A stretch of 63,366 nt of DNA from an uncultured Roseicyclus sp. (lineage in GTDB: Bacteria > Pseudomonadota > Alphaproteobacteria > Rhodobacterales > Rhodobacteraceae), in the NCBI GenBank assembly GCA_937139335.1, contig CAKZPN010000058.1, positions 1 through 63,366 of the forward strand, in the 5' to 3' direction. The notes below the pieces were generated by a model, which was given only the letters and a program-made list of their open reading frames with translations, searched no databases and was not told the DNA's origin. This document shows positions 36,560 to 48,800 of this stretch, piece by piece. The stretch's first letter is position 1, and every line of letters starts with the position of its first letter. A program made the position numbers and the translations under genes.

Positions 36560-36595
36560 GGGCGGGAGCCTGCCCCGCCCATGCCTAACACCTGG

Positions 36596-37849
36596 TTAAT
36601 CCGCCAGCACCACCAGCGCGTGACGCTTGCGCCCGGCGCTGAGTTTGATCGGCTGCGCCAGGTCGGCGGCCCCGATCATCAGCCCGGCGTCGGTCAGGGG
36701 CGCATCGTTCATCCGCGCGCCGCCTTCCGCGATCAGGCGCTTGGCCTCCTTGCCCGAGGTGGCGAGGCCCGAGCGCGTGACGAGCTGCGCGACCGAGATC
36801 CCCTCCGCGAGTTCCGCGGCGCTGAGCGTCAGCGTCGGCAACTCGTCGCCCGCGCCGCCATGCTCGAAGACCTCGCGCGCGGTGGCTTCCGCCGCCTCCG
36901 CCGCCTCGGCCCCGTGCAGGAGCGTCGTGACCGCGTTGGCCAGCACGATCTTGCCCTCGTTGATCTCGGCCCCCTGCAGCCCGCCCAGGCGCTCGCACTC
37001 CGCCACCGGAAGTTCGGTGTAGAGCTTCAGGAACCGGCCCACGTCGGCGTCGGTGGTGTTGCGCCAGAACTGCCAGAACTCGTAGGGGCTGAGCATGTCG
37101 CCATCGAGCCAGATCGCGCCACCTTGCGATTTGCCCATCTTGCGCCCGTCCGAGGTGGTCAGCAGCGGCGTGGTGAGCCCGAAGATCTCGGCATCCAGCA
37201 CCCGGCGCGTCAGGTCGATGCCGTTGATGATGTTGCCCCACTGGTCCGAGCCGCCCATCTGCAGCACGCAACCCTCGCGGCGAAAAAGCTCCAGGAAATC
37301 ATAGGCCTGCAGGATCATGTAGTTGAATTCGAGGAAGCTCAGCGACTGCTCGCGGTCGAGGCGCGATTTCACGGATTCAAACGACAGCATCCGGTTCACC
37401 GAGAAATGCCGCCCGATGTCGCGCAGGAAATCGAGGTAGTTGAGCCCGTCGAGCCATTCCGCGTTGTTCAGCATCATGGCATCGGTCGCGCCCTCGCCAT
37501 AGCCGAGGTAACGGTCGAACACGCGCTGCATGCCGGCGATGTTGGCGTCGATCTGGTCGGGCGTCAGCAGCGGGCGCTCGTCGGCGCGAAAACTGGGATC
37601 GCCGACCTTGGTCGTTCCGCCGCCCATCAGCGTGATCGGGCGGTTGCCGGACTTTTGCCACCAGCGCAGCAGCATGATGTTCAAGAGATGCCCGACATGC
37701 AGCGATTTCGCCGTCGCGTCATAGCCGATATAGCAGGTGAGCGGCCCCTTGATCAGCGCCTCGTCGAGGCCTTGCAGGTCGGTGCAGTCGGCAAGAAACC
37801 CGCGCGCGATGATGGTGCGCAGGAACTCCGATTTGGGCTGGTGGGTCAT
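36596..37849 (-). CDS. tyrS: Tyrosine--tRNA ligase
   Basis: Charges tRNA-Tyr. A 417-residue class I synthetase with the HIGH-type motif HVGH at 51-54, the KMSKS-type motif KMGKS in [14 protein letters not shown], and a C-terminal S4 RNA-binding domain ([20 protein letters not shown]). Start at ATG 37849 ([10 protein letters not shown]). Divergent from anmK with only about 54 bases between. Confidence 0.97.
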   Translation of the reverse strand: MTHQPKSEFLRTIIARGFLADCTDLQGLDEALIKGPLTCYIGYDATAKSLHVGHLLNIMLLRWWQKSGNRPITLMGGGTTKVGDPSFRADERPLLTPDQIDANIAGMQRVFDRYLGYGEGATDAMMLNNAEWLDGLNYLDFLRDIGRHFSVNRMLSFESVKSRLDREQSLSFLEFNYMILQAYDFLELFRREGCVLQMGGSDQWGNIINGIDLTRRVLDAEIFGLTTPLLTTSDGRKMGKSQGGAIWLDGDMLSPYEFWQFWRNTTDADVGRFLKLYTELPVAECERLGGLQGAEINEGKIVLANAVTTLLHGAEAAEAAEATAREVFEHGGAGDELPTLTLSAAELAEGISVAQLVTRSGLATSGKEAKRLIAEGGARMNDAPLTDAGLMIGAADLAQPIKLSAGRKRHALVVLAD

Positions 37850-37903
37850 GGGGGTCCGGTCCATGCTTGAGGTCTTGTGCAACGGGCTATAGCGGGCGGG
37901 CGC

Positions 37904-39022
37904 GTGAAGGGAAAGAGCGACAGGCGGGGCGTTGGACCGGGGCCCGTCCGGGTCGCGGGCGCGATGTCGGGCACCTCGATGGACGGGGTCGACCTGGCCG
38001 TGATCGAGACCGACGGCATTGCGGTGACGGGCTTCGGTGAGACCCGCTACCGGTCCTATTCCGAGGCCGAGCGCGCAGTGATCCGCGCCGCCTTGGGCCG
38101 TTGGCCGGGGCAGGCCGACGTGGCCGAGGCCGCGCGGGTAGTCGAGGACGCGCATCTGGAGGCCTTGGCCGGTCTTGAGGGGGCGGAGGCCTTCGGCTTT
38201 CACGGCCAGACGCTGGCCCATGACCCCGACGGCCATCGCACGCATCAGGCGGGCGACGGCGGCCGGATCGCGGCAGAGGCGGGCGTGACCACGGTGTGGG
38301 ATTTCCGCTCGAACGACATGCAACTCGGCGGGCAGGGCGCGCCGCTGGCGCCCTTCTACCATTGGGCGCTGGCGCGGTTCATCGAGGCCACGCGGCCGGT
38401 GGCGTTCCTGAACCTCGGCGGCGTCGGCAACATCACCCTGGTCGATCCGCGGATCGACCGGCCGGAGCTGCCCGGCGCCTGCCTCGCCTTCGACACCGGC
38501 CCGGCCAATGCGCCGATCGACGACCTGATGCGCGCGCGGCGGGGCGAAGCCTTCGACCGCGACGGGGTTCTGACGCAAGCCGGGCAGGTGGATGCCGAGA
38601 CCGTCGCGGTCTTCCTCGACGACCTCTATTTCCGCAAGATCCCGCCCAAATCGCTCGACCGCGACGGGTTTCCGGCGCTCGCAGGCTGGGTGGCCAAGAT
38701 GGATGACGCTGATGCGGTGGCGACGCTGGCCGCCTGCTGCGCGGGGGCCGTGGCGCAGGCGATGGAGCACCTGCCGCTCCTGCCCGAGCGGATCCTCGTC
38801 ACCGGCGGCGGGCGGCGCAACCCCGGCCTGATGGAGATGCTGGCTGTGGCGCTGGACCGCCCGGTGGAGCCGGTGGAGGCCGCCGGGCTCGACGGTGATT
38901 TTCTCGAGGCGCAGGCCTTTGCCTATCTCGCCGTGCGGGTGCTGCGCGGGCTGCCGACCTCGGCGCCGGGGACCACGGGCGTGGCGGCGGCGGTGGGCGG
39001 CGGGCGCGTGTCACGGGTGTGA
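37904..39022 (+). CDS. anmK: Anhydro-N-acetylmuramic acid kinase
   Basis: Recycles cell-wall anhydroMurNAc to MurNAc 6-phosphate with ATP. The 372-residue frame has [66 protein letters not shown] and [17 protein letters not shown], all standard. Start taken as the GTG at 37904; another GTG at 37877 is in frame. Divergent from tyrS, a common pairing in Rhodobacterales. Confidence 0.94.
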   Translation: MKGKSDRRGVGPGPVRVAGAMSGTSMDGVDLAVIETDGIAVTGFGETRYRSYSEAERAVIRAALGRWPGQADVAEAARVVEDAHLEALAGLEGAEAFGFHGQTLAHDPDGHRTHQAGDGGRIAAEAGVTTVWDFRSNDMQLGGQGAPLAPFYHWALARFIEATRPVAFLNLGGVGNITLVDPRIDRPELPGACLAFDTGPANAPIDDLMRARRGEAFDRDGVLTQAGQVDAETVAVFLDDLYFRKIPPKSLDRDGFPALAGWVAKMDDADAVATLAACCAGAVAQAMEHLPLLPERILVTGGGRRNPGLMEMLAVALDRPVEPVEAAGLDGDFLEAQAFAYLAVRVLRGLPTSAPGTTGVAAAVGGGRVSRV

Positions 39023-39073
39023 TCCCGTCTCGGGGCTCTGCCCCCGAGGTATTTCCGAGGCTAGGATGGGGGA

Positions 39074-39973
39074 TCAGGCGCGCGCGGTGCGGGCGCTGCG
39101 GATCATCGAGCCGGTGTAGATGATCAGCGCAAGCCAGATCAGCGGGAAGGCCACGGCGCGGGCGGGGCCGAAAGGCTCGCCGAAGACGAGGACCGCGATC
39201 AGGAAGATCATCGTCGGCGCGATGTATTGCAGGATGCCGATGGTCGAAAGCCGCAAACCCTTGGCGCCGTTGGCATAGAGCATCAGTGGCACCGCGGTGA
39301 CGGCCCCGGTGCCGAGGAGGAGCCACGTGTCGGACCAGGAGCCGGTGGCGAAATGGCCGGTGGGGCCAAGCCAGATGAGCCAGGCCAGCGCCGGCGGCGA
39401 GAGCAGCAGCACCTCGAGCAGGAAGCCCTGGTTCGGGCCGATGGGCAGCGTCTTGCGCAGGAAGCCGTAGAGGCCGAAGGTCGTCATCAGAACCAGCGCG
39501 ACCCAGGGCACCACGCCCGCGGAAACGGTCAGGATCGTGACGGCGACCGCGGCGAGGCCCACGGCGACCCATTGCGCGGCGGCCAGACGCTCGCGCAGGA
39601 TCGCGGCGCCGAGCGCCACCGAGAACAGCGGGTTGATGTAGTAGCCGAGTGCGGCGTCGAGCGCGCGGTCATGGGCGATGGCCCAGACATAGACGCCCCA
39701 GTTGATCGAGATGAGCGTCGCGGTGACGGCGGCCATGACGACCATGCGCGGCGTCTTCAGCGCGCGGGTGAGGTCGCCGGTGCGCCCCAGCACGACGAGG
39801 ACGAGGCCGGCGATGGGGACCGACCACAGGATGCGGTGGGCGATGACCTCGACCGCCGGCATGTGGGACAGCGCCTTCATGTAGAGCGGCAGGAAGCCCC
39901 AGAGCAGGTAGGCCGTCACCGCGAAGGCGAAGCCTGCACGCGAGTCGCCGGTCTGGGGGAGCGGGGCTGCCAT
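39074..39973 (-). CDS. rarD: RarD-type DMT superfamily transporter
   Basis: A 299-residue inner-membrane protein with about ten membrane segments in two EamA repeats. YLLWGFLPLYMKAL, VEVIAHRILWSVPIAGLVLV, INWGVYVWAIAHDRALDAAL GYYINPL are the RarD hallmark. Exported substrate unknown. It lies convergent with anmK and separate from the cupin gene. Confidence 0.9.
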   Translation of the reverse strand: MAAPLPQTGDSRAGFAFAVTAYLLWGFLPLYMKALSHMPAVEVIAHRILWSVPIAGLVLVVLGRTGDLTRALKTPRMVVMAAVTATLISINWGVYVWAIAHDRALDAALGYYINPLFSVALGAAILRERLAAAQWVAVGLAAVAVTILTVSAGVVPWVALVLMTTFGLYGFLRKTLPIGPNQGFLLEVLLLSPPALAWLIWLGPTGHFATGSWSDTWLLLGTGAVTAVPLMLYANGAKGLRLSTIGILQYIAPTMIFLIAVLVFGEPFGPARAVAFPLIWLALIIYTGSMIRSARTARA

Positions 39974-40048
39974 GCGCCTTGGCTAACGGAAGGCGCGGAC
40001 GGGGGCGAGCGCGAAATCGCGATCCTCCGGATCACGGATCGTGATGAG

Positions 40049-40468
40049 TCATGCCCTCGGGATGTCGAAACCTTCTGCCGCCAGCGTGAATCCCTCGAAG
40101 CGGAAGCCGGGCGAGACGGTGCAGGACACCAGCGTGAATTCCCCGGTCGAGCGCGCGGCTTGCCAGTGATGTTCCGGCACGATGATCTGCGGCGCGCCCA
40201 TGGTCAGGTCGGCGGTGAGCAGGTGGTCGCGCGCCGGCCCGGCCTCGGACTCGGCCAGCGACAGGACCAGCGGCGCGCCGCCGTGCCAGAGCCAGATTTC
40301 GGTCGCGTCGACCTTGTGCCAGCGGCTGGCCTCGCCTGCTTTCAACAGGAAATAGATGCAGGTGCCGGTCGGGCGTCCGTCATTGCCGGCCGCCCAGGTC
40401 TGGCGGTAATGGCCGCCCTCGGGATGGGGGGCGAGGCCCAGATGGGCAATGATCTCGTCGGCGGTCAT
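40049..40468 (-). CDS. DUF985 cupin-fold protein
   Basis: A 139-residue cupin. LAPHPEGGHYRQTWAAG, TCIYFLLKAGEASRWHKVDA, TEIWLWHGGAPLVLS and ESEAGPARDHLLTADLTMGA mark the DUF985 family, possible sugar-binding or isomerase-like proteins. The start overlaps the stop of the HAD gene (ATGA). It is the last gene of the eno-led operon. Function unknown. Confidence 0.9.
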   Translation of the reverse strand: MTADEIIAHLGLAPHPEGGHYRQTWAAGNDGRPTGTCIYFLLKAGEASRWHKVDATEIWLWHGGAPLVLSLAESEAGPARDHLLTADLTMGAPQIIVPEHHWQAARSTGEFTLVSCTVSPGFRFEGFTLAAEGFDIPRA

Positions 40469-41151
40469 GGCGCCTCGGGTGTCACCCGTCGGGCGAGGTC
40501 GGTGAAGTCCCTTGCGATGACATCCCAATCGGTCTCGGCGGTCAAGTCGCTGGTCTGGCCGGGCCCGTGTTCGGCAAGACGCGGCACAAAACCGGTCGCA
40601 AGCCCCGCCCGGCGCGCCGCGTGCAGGTCGTCGTTATGGGCGGCGACCATCATCACCTCGTGGGGCGACAGGCGCAGCGCGGCGCAGGAGGCGAGGTAGA
40701 CCGCCGGCTTGGGCTTGTAGTCCTGCGCGATCTCGGCGCCGAGGATGCAGTCCCAGGGCAGGCCGGCGTGTTTCGCGAGCCGCGTCATCAGCGCGATGGA
40801 GCCGTTGGAGCAGGGCGCGATGATGTGGTGCGTTTTCAATGTGGTGAGGCCCGCGACGACGTCGGGCCAGGGGTCGAGACGCTCCCACGCTGCGCTGAGC
40901 GTATCGGGCGCGGTGACGCCGAAATCCGCGGCGACCTTGTGCAGGTTCTCGCGGTGGAGATCGTCGAGGGGCACGTAGCCGCGCCCGCCGTCGCGGATGC
41001 GGGCCATCGCGGGGTCGTATTCCGCGCGCCAGGCCGTGGCGAAGGCCGTGGCGTCGACGCCGGGAAGCACCGCCGCCACCTCGCGTGCGACGGATCTGCG
41101 CCAGTCGACGCAGGTTCCGAAGACGTCGAAGACGAGCGCGCGGATCGTCAC
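40465..41151 (-). CDS. HAD-family hydrolase (haloacid dehalogenase type II)
   Basis: A 228-residue HAD enzyme with the nucleophile Asp9 in LVFDVFGTCVDWRR, motif II Ser-Asn in CSNGSIALM, motif III Lys in AQDYKPKPAVYLASC and motif IV acidic NDD in VAAHNDDLHAARRAG. It belongs to the L-2-haloacid dehalogenase type II group, which also holds phosphatases, so dehalogenation is not certain. Coupled by ATGA overlaps to the GNAT gene before it and the cupin gene after it. Confidence 0.9.
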   Translation of the reverse strand: MTIRALVFDVFGTCVDWRRSVAREVAAVLPGVDATAFATAWRAEYDPAMARIRDGGRGYVPLDDLHRENLHKVAADFGVTAPDTLSAAWERLDPWPDVVAGLTTLKTHHIIAPCSNGSIALMTRLAKHAGLPWDCILGAEIAQDYKPKPAVYLASCAALRLSPHEVMMVAAHNDDLHAARRAGLATGFVPRLAEHGPGQTSDLTAETDWDVIARDFTDLARRVTPEAP

Positions 41152-41669
41152 AGGTCCGTCCCGAAGAAGAGGATGTAATCGGCGCGGTCCGGCGGCAACT
41201 CGTAGAAGGGCGGGCAGGGCGCGAAGCCGAGGCGCTCGTAGAGGCGGATCGCGGGGACAAGGGGCGCCATCGTGTCGAGCACCATGCGGCGGTGGCCGGC
41301 GCTTCGGGCAAGCGACATCATCGCTACGACCAGCGCGCGGCCGATGCCCTGGCCGGCGGCCTCGGGGTCGACGAAGACGCGCTTGATCTCGCAGAGCCCG
41401 TCGCCCCGGTCGACAAGCATCGCGACGCCGGAGAGGCCGGTGGCACCCTCGGCCACCAGCACCGCGCCGCCGGGCGGGGCGTGGAGGGTCGGCAGCCTGT
41501 CGATCAGCGCGGCGAACTCTGCCTCACCGTAGTAGTCGGCGACGATCTCGGGCCGGTCGGCGGTCGCCTCCACCAGAGCGCGCCGGTAGCCCCAGCAGAG
41601 CCGCGCGATCTCGGGCGCGTCGCGGGCCCAGTCGGCGGTGCGTAGGACGGGCGCGCGCCGGGCTTCCAT
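41148..41669 (-). CDS. GNAT-family N-acetyltransferase
   Basis: A 173-residue acetyltransferase with the acetyl-CoA motif VDPEAAGQGIGRALVVAMMS and ILFFGTDL at the end. The segment RLYERLGFAPCPPFY is typical. Start at ATG 41669; a GTG at 41696 would extend it nine codons into the upstream gene, which is less likely. Overlaps the HAD start. Substrate unknown. Confidence 0.87.
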   Translation of the reverse strand: MEARRAPVLRTADWARDAPEIARLCWGYRRALVEATADRPEIVADYYGEAEFAALIDRLPTLHAPPGGAVLVAEGATGLSGVAMLVDRGDGLCEIKRVFVDPEAAGQGIGRALVVAMMSLARSAGHRRMVLDTMAPLVPAIRLYERLGFAPCPPFYELPPDRADYILFFGTDL

Positions 41670-41673
41670 GAGA

Positions 41674-43373
<1,700 letters not shown>

Positions 43374-43397
43374 CTAGGGCGAAAAGCCTGCGACAGG

Positions 43398-44306
43398 TCA
43401 GCGATTGCGGCGCGACAACTGGCGCTCGCGCAGGAAGGTGTAGAGCCCGGCGACGAGGATGATCGCGGCGCCGGTGAGCGTCAGCGGATCGGGACGTTCG
43501 CCGAAGACGAGGATGCCGAGGCCCATGGTGAAGACGAGGCGCGCGTAGCGGAACGGCGACACGACCGAGACCGGCGCGATGCGCATCGCGGTGGTGATGG
43601 CGTAGTAGCCGGTGCTCGTCACGACGATGGCGCCCGCGACATGCCACATGGCCGGGGCGGACCAGCGTGGCGCGTCGCCCATGAGGACCATCAGGATCGC
43701 GCCGAAGGGAATCGTCGCGGCAAAGCCCCAGGTCGAAAGCGCGATGGAGGGGATGCCGGGCGGCGACAGGCGTGTGACGAGGTCGCGCATGGCCAGCCCC
43801 GCGACACCCATCAGCGCGAGGAAGGCGGCCGGGGTGAACCCCTCCATCCCCGGCCGGACGACCAGCAGCATGCCGACGATGCCCGCAGCCACGGCCAGCC
43901 AGCGGCGCAGGCCCACCTGTTCCTTCAGCACCGTGGCCGCGCCGATCACGACGATCAGCGGCGCCATCTGCATGATCGCGGCAAACTGCGACAGCGGCAC
44001 CCAGGCGAGGCCGAGCATGAGGCCGATGGCCCCGACGATCTCGAAGAAGTTGCGCCACAGGACCGCCGGGTGCAGCGCGTCGCGGGTCCAGACCGGCTGA
44101 CCCTGGAGCCTTGCGATCAGGATGAAGAAGGCGGTGCCGCCGATCGAGAGGAGGAACATGACCTGCCCCGGCGGAAACCCGGCGAGGTTGGCCGACTTGA
44201 TGAACATGTCCGAGAGCGCCAGCAGCGCCATGGCCAGCATCATCAGCCCGATCCCGCGCATCATCTGCATCGGGCGTTCGACGAGGGGGGCGACGGGGGC
44301 GCTCAC
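43398..44306 (-). CDS. EamA/DMT-family transporter
   Basis: A 302-residue inner-membrane carrier with about ten membrane segments in two EamA domains (MMRGIGLMMLAMALLALSDM, GLAWVPLSQFAAIMQMAPLI, STGYYAITTAMRIAPVSVVS). Start taken as the GTG at 44306, which overlaps the fur-type stop (GTGA), so the two are coupled. An ATG 12 codons downstream would also give the full first segment. Substrate unknown. Confidence 0.88.
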   Translation of the reverse strand: MSAPVAPLVERPMQMMRGIGLMMLAMALLALSDMFIKSANLAGFPPGQVMFLLSIGGTAFFILIARLQGQPVWTRDALHPAVLWRNFFEIVGAIGLMLGLAWVPLSQFAAIMQMAPLIVVIGAATVLKEQVGLRRWLAVAAGIVGMLLVVRPGMEGFTPAAFLALMGVAGLAMRDLVTRLSPPGIPSIALSTWGFAATIPFGAILMVLMGDAPRWSAPAMWHVAGAIVVTSTGYYAITTAMRIAPVSVVSPFRYARLVFTMGLGILVFGERPDPLTLTGAAIILVAGLYTFLRERQLSRRNR

Positions 44307-44719
44307 GCCCGCGGCTTTCGCGGCACGCCGTAAAGCTCCAGCCTGTGGCCCTTGAGCGTGTAGCCCAGTTTCTCCGCGATCTTCTCCTGCAACGCCTCGA
44401 TCTCGGGGTCGACGAATTCGATCACCTGACCCGAGTTCATGTCGATGAGGTGGTCGTGGTGGTCGCGCTCGGCATCCTCGTAGCGGGCGCGGCCGTCGCC
44501 GAATTCCAGCCGGTCGATGATGCCGGCCTCCTCGAAAAGCTTCACGGTGCGGTAGACGGTGGCGATGGAGATGCGCGGGTCGCGGGCCGAGGCGCGGGCG
44601 TAAAGCTCCTCCACGTCGGGGTGGTCCTTCGCCTCTTCCAGCACCTGCGCGATCACGCGGCGCTGCTCGGTCATCCTGAGGCCGCGCGTCTCGCAACGCC
44701 CCTCGATCGTATCGGTCAT
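44303..44719 (-). CDS. Fur-family metal regulator (Fur/Mur-like)
   Basis: A 138-residue Fur-family repressor with the winged helix LRMTEQRRVIAQVLEEAKDH, ISIATVYRTVKLFEEAGII and the metal site DHHDHLIDMNSGQVIEFVDP. The two CxxC pairs of classical zinc-structured Fur are absent (DMNSG replaces CxxCG). This is the pattern of the alphaproteobacterial Fur/Mur group that senses manganese or iron. Which metal cannot be told from sequence. It shares an overlapping joint with the downstream EamA gene, so metal-linked control of that carrier is possible. Confidence 0.9.
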   Translation of the reverse strand: MTDTIEGRCETRGLRMTEQRRVIAQVLEEAKDHPDVEELYARASARDPRISIATVYRTVKLFEEAGIIDRLEFGDGRARYEDAERDHHDHLIDMNSGQVIEFVDPEIEALQEKIAEKLGYTLKGHRLELYGVPRKPRA

Positions 44720-44807
44720 GGCCAGCGCGCCCCGTGACTGTGGTCGTGGGCGGCACCTGTAGGGGATTTGCGGGCGCGAGAAAAGACGTGGCGGCCGGTG
44801 AAACCGG

Positions 44808-46250
44808 TCACGTGCCGCAGAAGGTGCGGATGACATGCTCGCCCTCGGCCGGCGGGTCCTCGTAGGCGGCATAGGCCGGGTCATCGGCGAAGGGATCGGC
44901 GAGTGCGGCCATCAGCGTCTCGAACGGTGCGAGGTCGCCCGCGACGGCGGCTTGGATCACCTGCTCGACGCGGTGGTTGCGCGGGATGCGGGCGGGGTTG
45001 GCGGCGCGCGTGAGCGCAATGCGCGCCGCGTCGTCCTTGGCCTCGGCGGCCAGCCGGGCGTGCCAACGGTCGAGCCAGGGGTCGAGGGCCGTCGGGTCGA
45101 TGAACTCGTCGCGGGCGCGGCGCGGGTCGGGGCCGGAAAGAGCGCGAAAGGTCCGGGTGAAATCGGCGCCGTTCTCGGCCATGCGGGTGAGCAGGTCGAG
45201 GGCAAGGGCAGGGTCATCGTCCTCGGCCGTCGCAAACCCCAGCTTGCGGCGCAAGACGGCGTGCCATGCGGCATCGAACCGCTCGGAAAACCCGTTCACG
45301 GCAGCGGTGAACTCCGCGACCCCGGCATCGCGGTCGGGGATCAGCGCCAGCAGGGATGTCGCCAGCTGCGCAAGGTTCCAGACCGCGATCTGCGGCTGGT
45401 TGGCATAGGCGTAGCGCCCGAACTGGTCGATGGAGGAAAACACCGTGTCGGGGTGGTAGGCATCCATGAAGGCGCAGGGGCCATAGTCGATGGTCTCGCC
45501 CGAGATGGCCATGTTGTCGGTGTTCATCACGCCGTGTATGAAGCCCAGGCCCATCCAGTCGGCGATCAGCCGCGCCTGCGCGCCGATCACGGCGTCGAGC
45601 AGGCCCGCGGGGCCCTCGGCGTCAGGGTAGTGGCGGGCGATGGCGTGGTCGCAGAGCGCCTGCAACGCCTCGGTGTCGCGGCGGGCGGCGAAGAACTGGA
45701 AGGTGCCGACGCGGATATGCGAGGCGGCGACGCGGGTGAAGATCGCGCCGGGCATGAAGCCGTCGCGGCGCACGATCTCGCCGGTGGTGACGGCGGCCAG
45801 CGCGCGCGTGGTGGGGACGCCCATGGCGGCCATCGCCTCGGAGACGATGTATTCGCGCAGCACCGGGCCGAGCCAGGCGCGGCCGTCGCCCATGCGCGAA
45901 TAGGGCGTCTGGCCCGCGCCCTTCAGCTGGATGTCGAAGCGCGCACCATCCGGCGCCACGACCTCGCCCAACAGAACCGCGCGCCCGTCGCCAAGCTGCG
46001 GCGACCAGCCGCCGAACTGGTGGCCGGCATAAACCTGCGCCAAGGGCTCGGCACCCTCGGGCAGGGCGTTTCCGGCGAAGATGCGGGCGATCTCGGCCGG
46101 GTCATCGGACAGGGCAATGCCAAGGCGGTCTGCCAGCGTACGGTTCACCGCGACAAGCCCCGGCGCCTCCACTGGTACGGGGGGCTGGCGGGTGAAGAAC
46201 CGCGCGGGCAGGCGGGCATAGCTGTTGTCGAAGGGGAACTGGGCGGTCAT
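44808..46250 (-). CDS. selO: Protein adenylyltransferase SelO (YdiU)
   Basis: A pseudokinase-fold enzyme that transfers AMP to proteins and is linked to redox stress. In 480 residues it has [53 protein letters not shown] and [11 protein letters not shown], and it ends TFCGT, the conserved C-terminal Cys that is selenocysteine in vertebrates. Stands 88 bases upstream of the fur-type gene on the same strand. Confidence 0.95.
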   Translation of the reverse strand: MTAQFPFDNSYARLPARFFTRQPPVPVEAPGLVAVNRTLADRLGIALSDDPAEIARIFAGNALPEGAEPLAQVYAGHQFGGWSPQLGDGRAVLLGEVVAPDGARFDIQLKGAGQTPYSRMGDGRAWLGPVLREYIVSEAMAAMGVPTTRALAAVTTGEIVRRDGFMPGAIFTRVAASHIRVGTFQFFAARRDTEALQALCDHAIARHYPDAEGPAGLLDAVIGAQARLIADWMGLGFIHGVMNTDNMAISGETIDYGPCAFMDAYHPDTVFSSIDQFGRYAYANQPQIAVWNLAQLATSLLALIPDRDAGVAEFTAAVNGFSERFDAAWHAVLRRKLGFATAEDDDPALALDLLTRMAENGADFTRTFRALSGPDPRRARDEFIDPTALDPWLDRWHARLAAEAKDDAARIALTRAANPARIPRNHRVEQVIQAAVAGDLAPFETLMAALADPFADDPAYAAYEDPPAEGEHVIRTFCGT

Positions 46251-46302
46251 CGGGCGTCCTTTCCCTCTGTCACATAAGCCGGAGCGGGGCCGGCAAAAGG
46301 GG

Positions 46303-47241
46303 TCAGAGCCGCGCGAGCCGGCCGGTGAGCATGTCGTAGAACCCCTCCGACTTCACATCGCCGATGAACAGCGCGTTTTTCGGCCGGTCGGTGATGCCCC
46401 ACCAGTCGGCCACCGTCATCCCGCGGGTGAGCGGCGAGCCGGTCTCGATCTCGACGTTGATATGGCGGCCCGAGAACAGGCCGGGGCGGATCAGATGCGC
46501 GATGACGCAGGGGTCATGCAGCGGCGCGCCTTCGGAGCCGTATTTCTCCATGTCGAACCGCTCGAAGAAATCGGTCCATTCCGCGACCGCGTGGCCGATC
46601 TCGGTACCGATGTCGCGCATCGCCTCGATCCGCGGCCGGGTGGTCAGCACCTTGTGCGTGACATCGAGCGGCATCACCGTCAGCGGCGCGCCGGATTTGA
46701 ACACGATTTCCGCGGCTTCCGGGTCGACGTAGATGTTGAACTCGGCGGCGGGGGTGATGTTGCCGACCTCGAAATAGGCTCCGCCCATCAAGACGATCTC
46801 GCGCACCTTTCCGACGATCTCCGGCGCGGTCCGGAAGGCGGTGGCGAGGTTGGTGAGCGGCCCGAGCGCGCAGAGCGTGATCGTGCCGGGCATCTCCTGG
46901 CGCAGCGTCTCCACGATGAAATCGACGGCATGGGATTCTTGCAGCGGCATCGTGGGGTCGGGCAGCGCGATGCCGTCGAGGCCTGTCTTGCCATGCACAT
47001 GCTCGGCGGTGACGAGCTTCTGGACCAGCGGCTTGTCGCAGCCGGCAAAGACCTTCATCTCGCGCCGTCCCGCGAGCTCGCAGACGATGCGCGCATTCTT
47101 CTGCGTCAGCGCCAGCGGCACGTTGCCCGCGACGGCGGTGATGCCCAGCACCTCGATCTCCTCGGGGGAGGCGAAGGCGAGCAGGATCGCCACGGCGTCA
47201 TCCTGTCCCGGGTCGGTGTCGATGATGATCTTGCGGGGCAT
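46303..47241 (-). CDS. Inosine-uridine-type nucleoside hydrolase
   Basis: Cleaves ribonucleosides to base and ribose. A 312-residue enzyme with the calcium-binding signature [19 protein letters not shown] at the start, [29 protein letters not shown] and the catalytic-site [15 protein letters not shown] and [10 protein letters not shown]. Start at ATG 47241 ([10 protein letters not shown]). Base preference is not clear from sequence. Confidence 0.93.
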   Translation of the reverse strand: MPRKIIIDTDPGQDDAVAILLAFASPEEIEVLGITAVAGNVPLALTQKNARIVCELAGRREMKVFAGCDKPLVQKLVTAEHVHGKTGLDGIALPDPTMPLQESHAVDFIVETLRQEMPGTITLCALGPLTNLATAFRTAPEIVGKVREIVLMGGAYFEVGNITPAAEFNIYVDPEAAEIVFKSGAPLTVMPLDVTHKVLTTRPRIEAMRDIGTEIGHAVAEWTDFFERFDMEKYGSEGAPLHDPCVIAHLIRPGLFSGRHINVEIETGSPLTRGMTVADWWGITDRPKNALFIGDVKSEGFYDMLTGRLARL

Positions 47242-47342
47242 CCGTCCGTCCTTGTCGCTGCGCCGCACTAGATTTGTCCAGCGCGACCGAGACTTCAATG
47301 CCTCCGGCGGGATAGTCGGGAAACAGGGACCGGGCGCGATGC

Positions 47343-47370
47343 AAAAAGGCCGCCCCGTGGGGCGGCCTTT
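47343..47370 (-). terminator. Rho-independent terminator of gltA
   Basis: AAAGGCCGCCCC and GGGGCGGCCTTT form a GC-rich stem with a very short loop. On the minus strand it is followed by TTTTT. It lies 20 bases beyond the gltA stop. Confidence 0.9.
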
Positions 47371-47389
47371 CGTGTCAGGTCCGCCGGTT

Positions 47390-48685
47390 TCAGCGGTTCT
47401 CGATCTCGACGTAATCGCGCGCCGTTTCGCCGGTATAGAGCTGGCGCGGACGGCCGATCTTCATCGCCGGGTCGGCAAGCTGTTCCTTCCACTGGGAAAT
47501 CCAGCCGACAGTGCGCGAGACCGCGAAGATCGGCGTGAACATCGCGGTGGGGAAGCCCATCGCCTCGAGGATGATGCCCGAGTAGAAATCGACGTTCGGG
47601 AACAGCTTTTTCTCGATGAAATACTCGTCGTTCACCGCGATCTGCTCCAGCTCCTTGGCGATCCGCAGGAGCGGGTTGTTGTCGATGCCGAGCAGGTCCA
47701 GCACCTCGTCGGCCGATTGCTTCATCACCGTCGCGCGCGGATCGAAGTTCTTGTAGACGCGGTGGCCGAAGCCCATCAGGCGGAACGGGTCGTTCTTGTC
47801 CTTGGCGCGCTCGATGAACTCGGGGATGCGGTTCGGGCTGCCGATTTCCTTCAGCATCTCGAGGCAGGCCTGGTTGGCGCCGCCATGCGCCGGACCCCAG
47901 AGGCAGGCGATGCCGGCGGCGATGCAGGCGAACGGGTTCGCGCCCGAAGAGGACGCCAGCCGCACCGTGGAAGTCGAGGCGTTCTGCTCGTGGTCGGCAT
48001 GAAGCGTGAAGATCCGGTCCATCGCGCGGCTCAGGATCGGGTCGACCACGTATTCCTGCGCCGGCACGGCAAAGCACATGCGCAGGAAGTTGGACGCATA
48101 GTCGAGGTCGTTGCGCGGGTACACGAAGGGCTGGCCGATCGAATACTTGTAGGCCATCGCCGCGATCGTCGGCATCTTGGCGATCAGGCGGTGGCTGGCG
48201 ATCTCGCGCTGGCGCTCGTCGTTGATATCGGTGCTGTCATGGTAGAAAGCCGACATCGCGCCGACCACGCCCACCATCGTCGCCATCGGATGCGCGTCCC
48301 GCCGGAAGCCCCGGAAGAAATTGTGCATCTGCTCGTGGATCATCGTGTGATGGGTGATCGTGTGCTCGAAATGCTCCAGCTCCGCCGCGGTGGGCAGGCT
48401 GCCGTAAAGCAGCAGGTAGCAAACTTCGAGGTAATGCGATTTCTCGGCCAGCTGGTCGATCGGGTAGCCCCGGTGCAGCAGCTCGCCCTTGTCGCCGTCG
48501 ATGAAGGTGATCTTGCTTTCGCAGGCCGAGGTGGAGGTGAAGCCGGGATCGTGGGTGAACACGCCCGCGGTCCCATAGAGCTTGGTGATGTCGATCACGT
48601 CGGGACCGGCACTGGGCGCGTGGATCGGCAACTCGTAGCTTTGCCCATCAATCGTCAAGGTCGCGGTTCTGGTCGTCTCTGCCAT
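47390..48685 (-). CDS. gltA: Citrate synthase
   Basis: Condenses acetyl-CoA and oxaloacetate at the entry to the TCA cycle. A 431-residue type II (hexameric, NADH-sensitive type) enzyme with [20 protein letters not shown], the catalytic His segments [17 protein letters not shown] and [15 protein letters not shown] and the Asp segment [16 protein letters not shown]. Start at ATG 48685. Followed by a strong terminator. Confidence 0.98.
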   Translation of the reverse strand: MAETTRTATLTIDGQSYELPIHAPSAGPDVIDITKLYGTAGVFTHDPGFTSTSACESKITFIDGDKGELLHRGYPIDQLAEKSHYLEVCYLLLYGSLPTAAELEHFEHTITHHTMIHEQMHNFFRGFRRDAHPMATMVGVVGAMSAFYHDSTDINDERQREIASHRLIAKMPTIAAMAYKYSIGQPFVYPRNDLDYASNFLRMCFAVPAQEYVVDPILSRAMDRIFTLHADHEQNASTSTVRLASSSGANPFACIAAGIACLWGPAHGGANQACLEMLKEIGSPNRIPEFIERAKDKNDPFRLMGFGHRVYKNFDPRATVMKQSADEVLDLLGIDNNPLLRIAKELEQIAVNDEYFIEKKLFPNVDFYSGIILEAMGFPTAMFTPIFAVSRTVGWISQWKEQLADPAMKIGRPRQLYTGETARDYVEIENR

Positions 48686-48800
48686 GGTCGTCCCTTCTCC
48701 ATCGTGTCCTGCGAGGCGCCGGAGTGGCCCTGCGCGCGGTTGTTCGGTCGGGGCGCAAACCTGTGCCGGGGCCCCGAGGGTAGCGGCCATCCGCGGGCGT

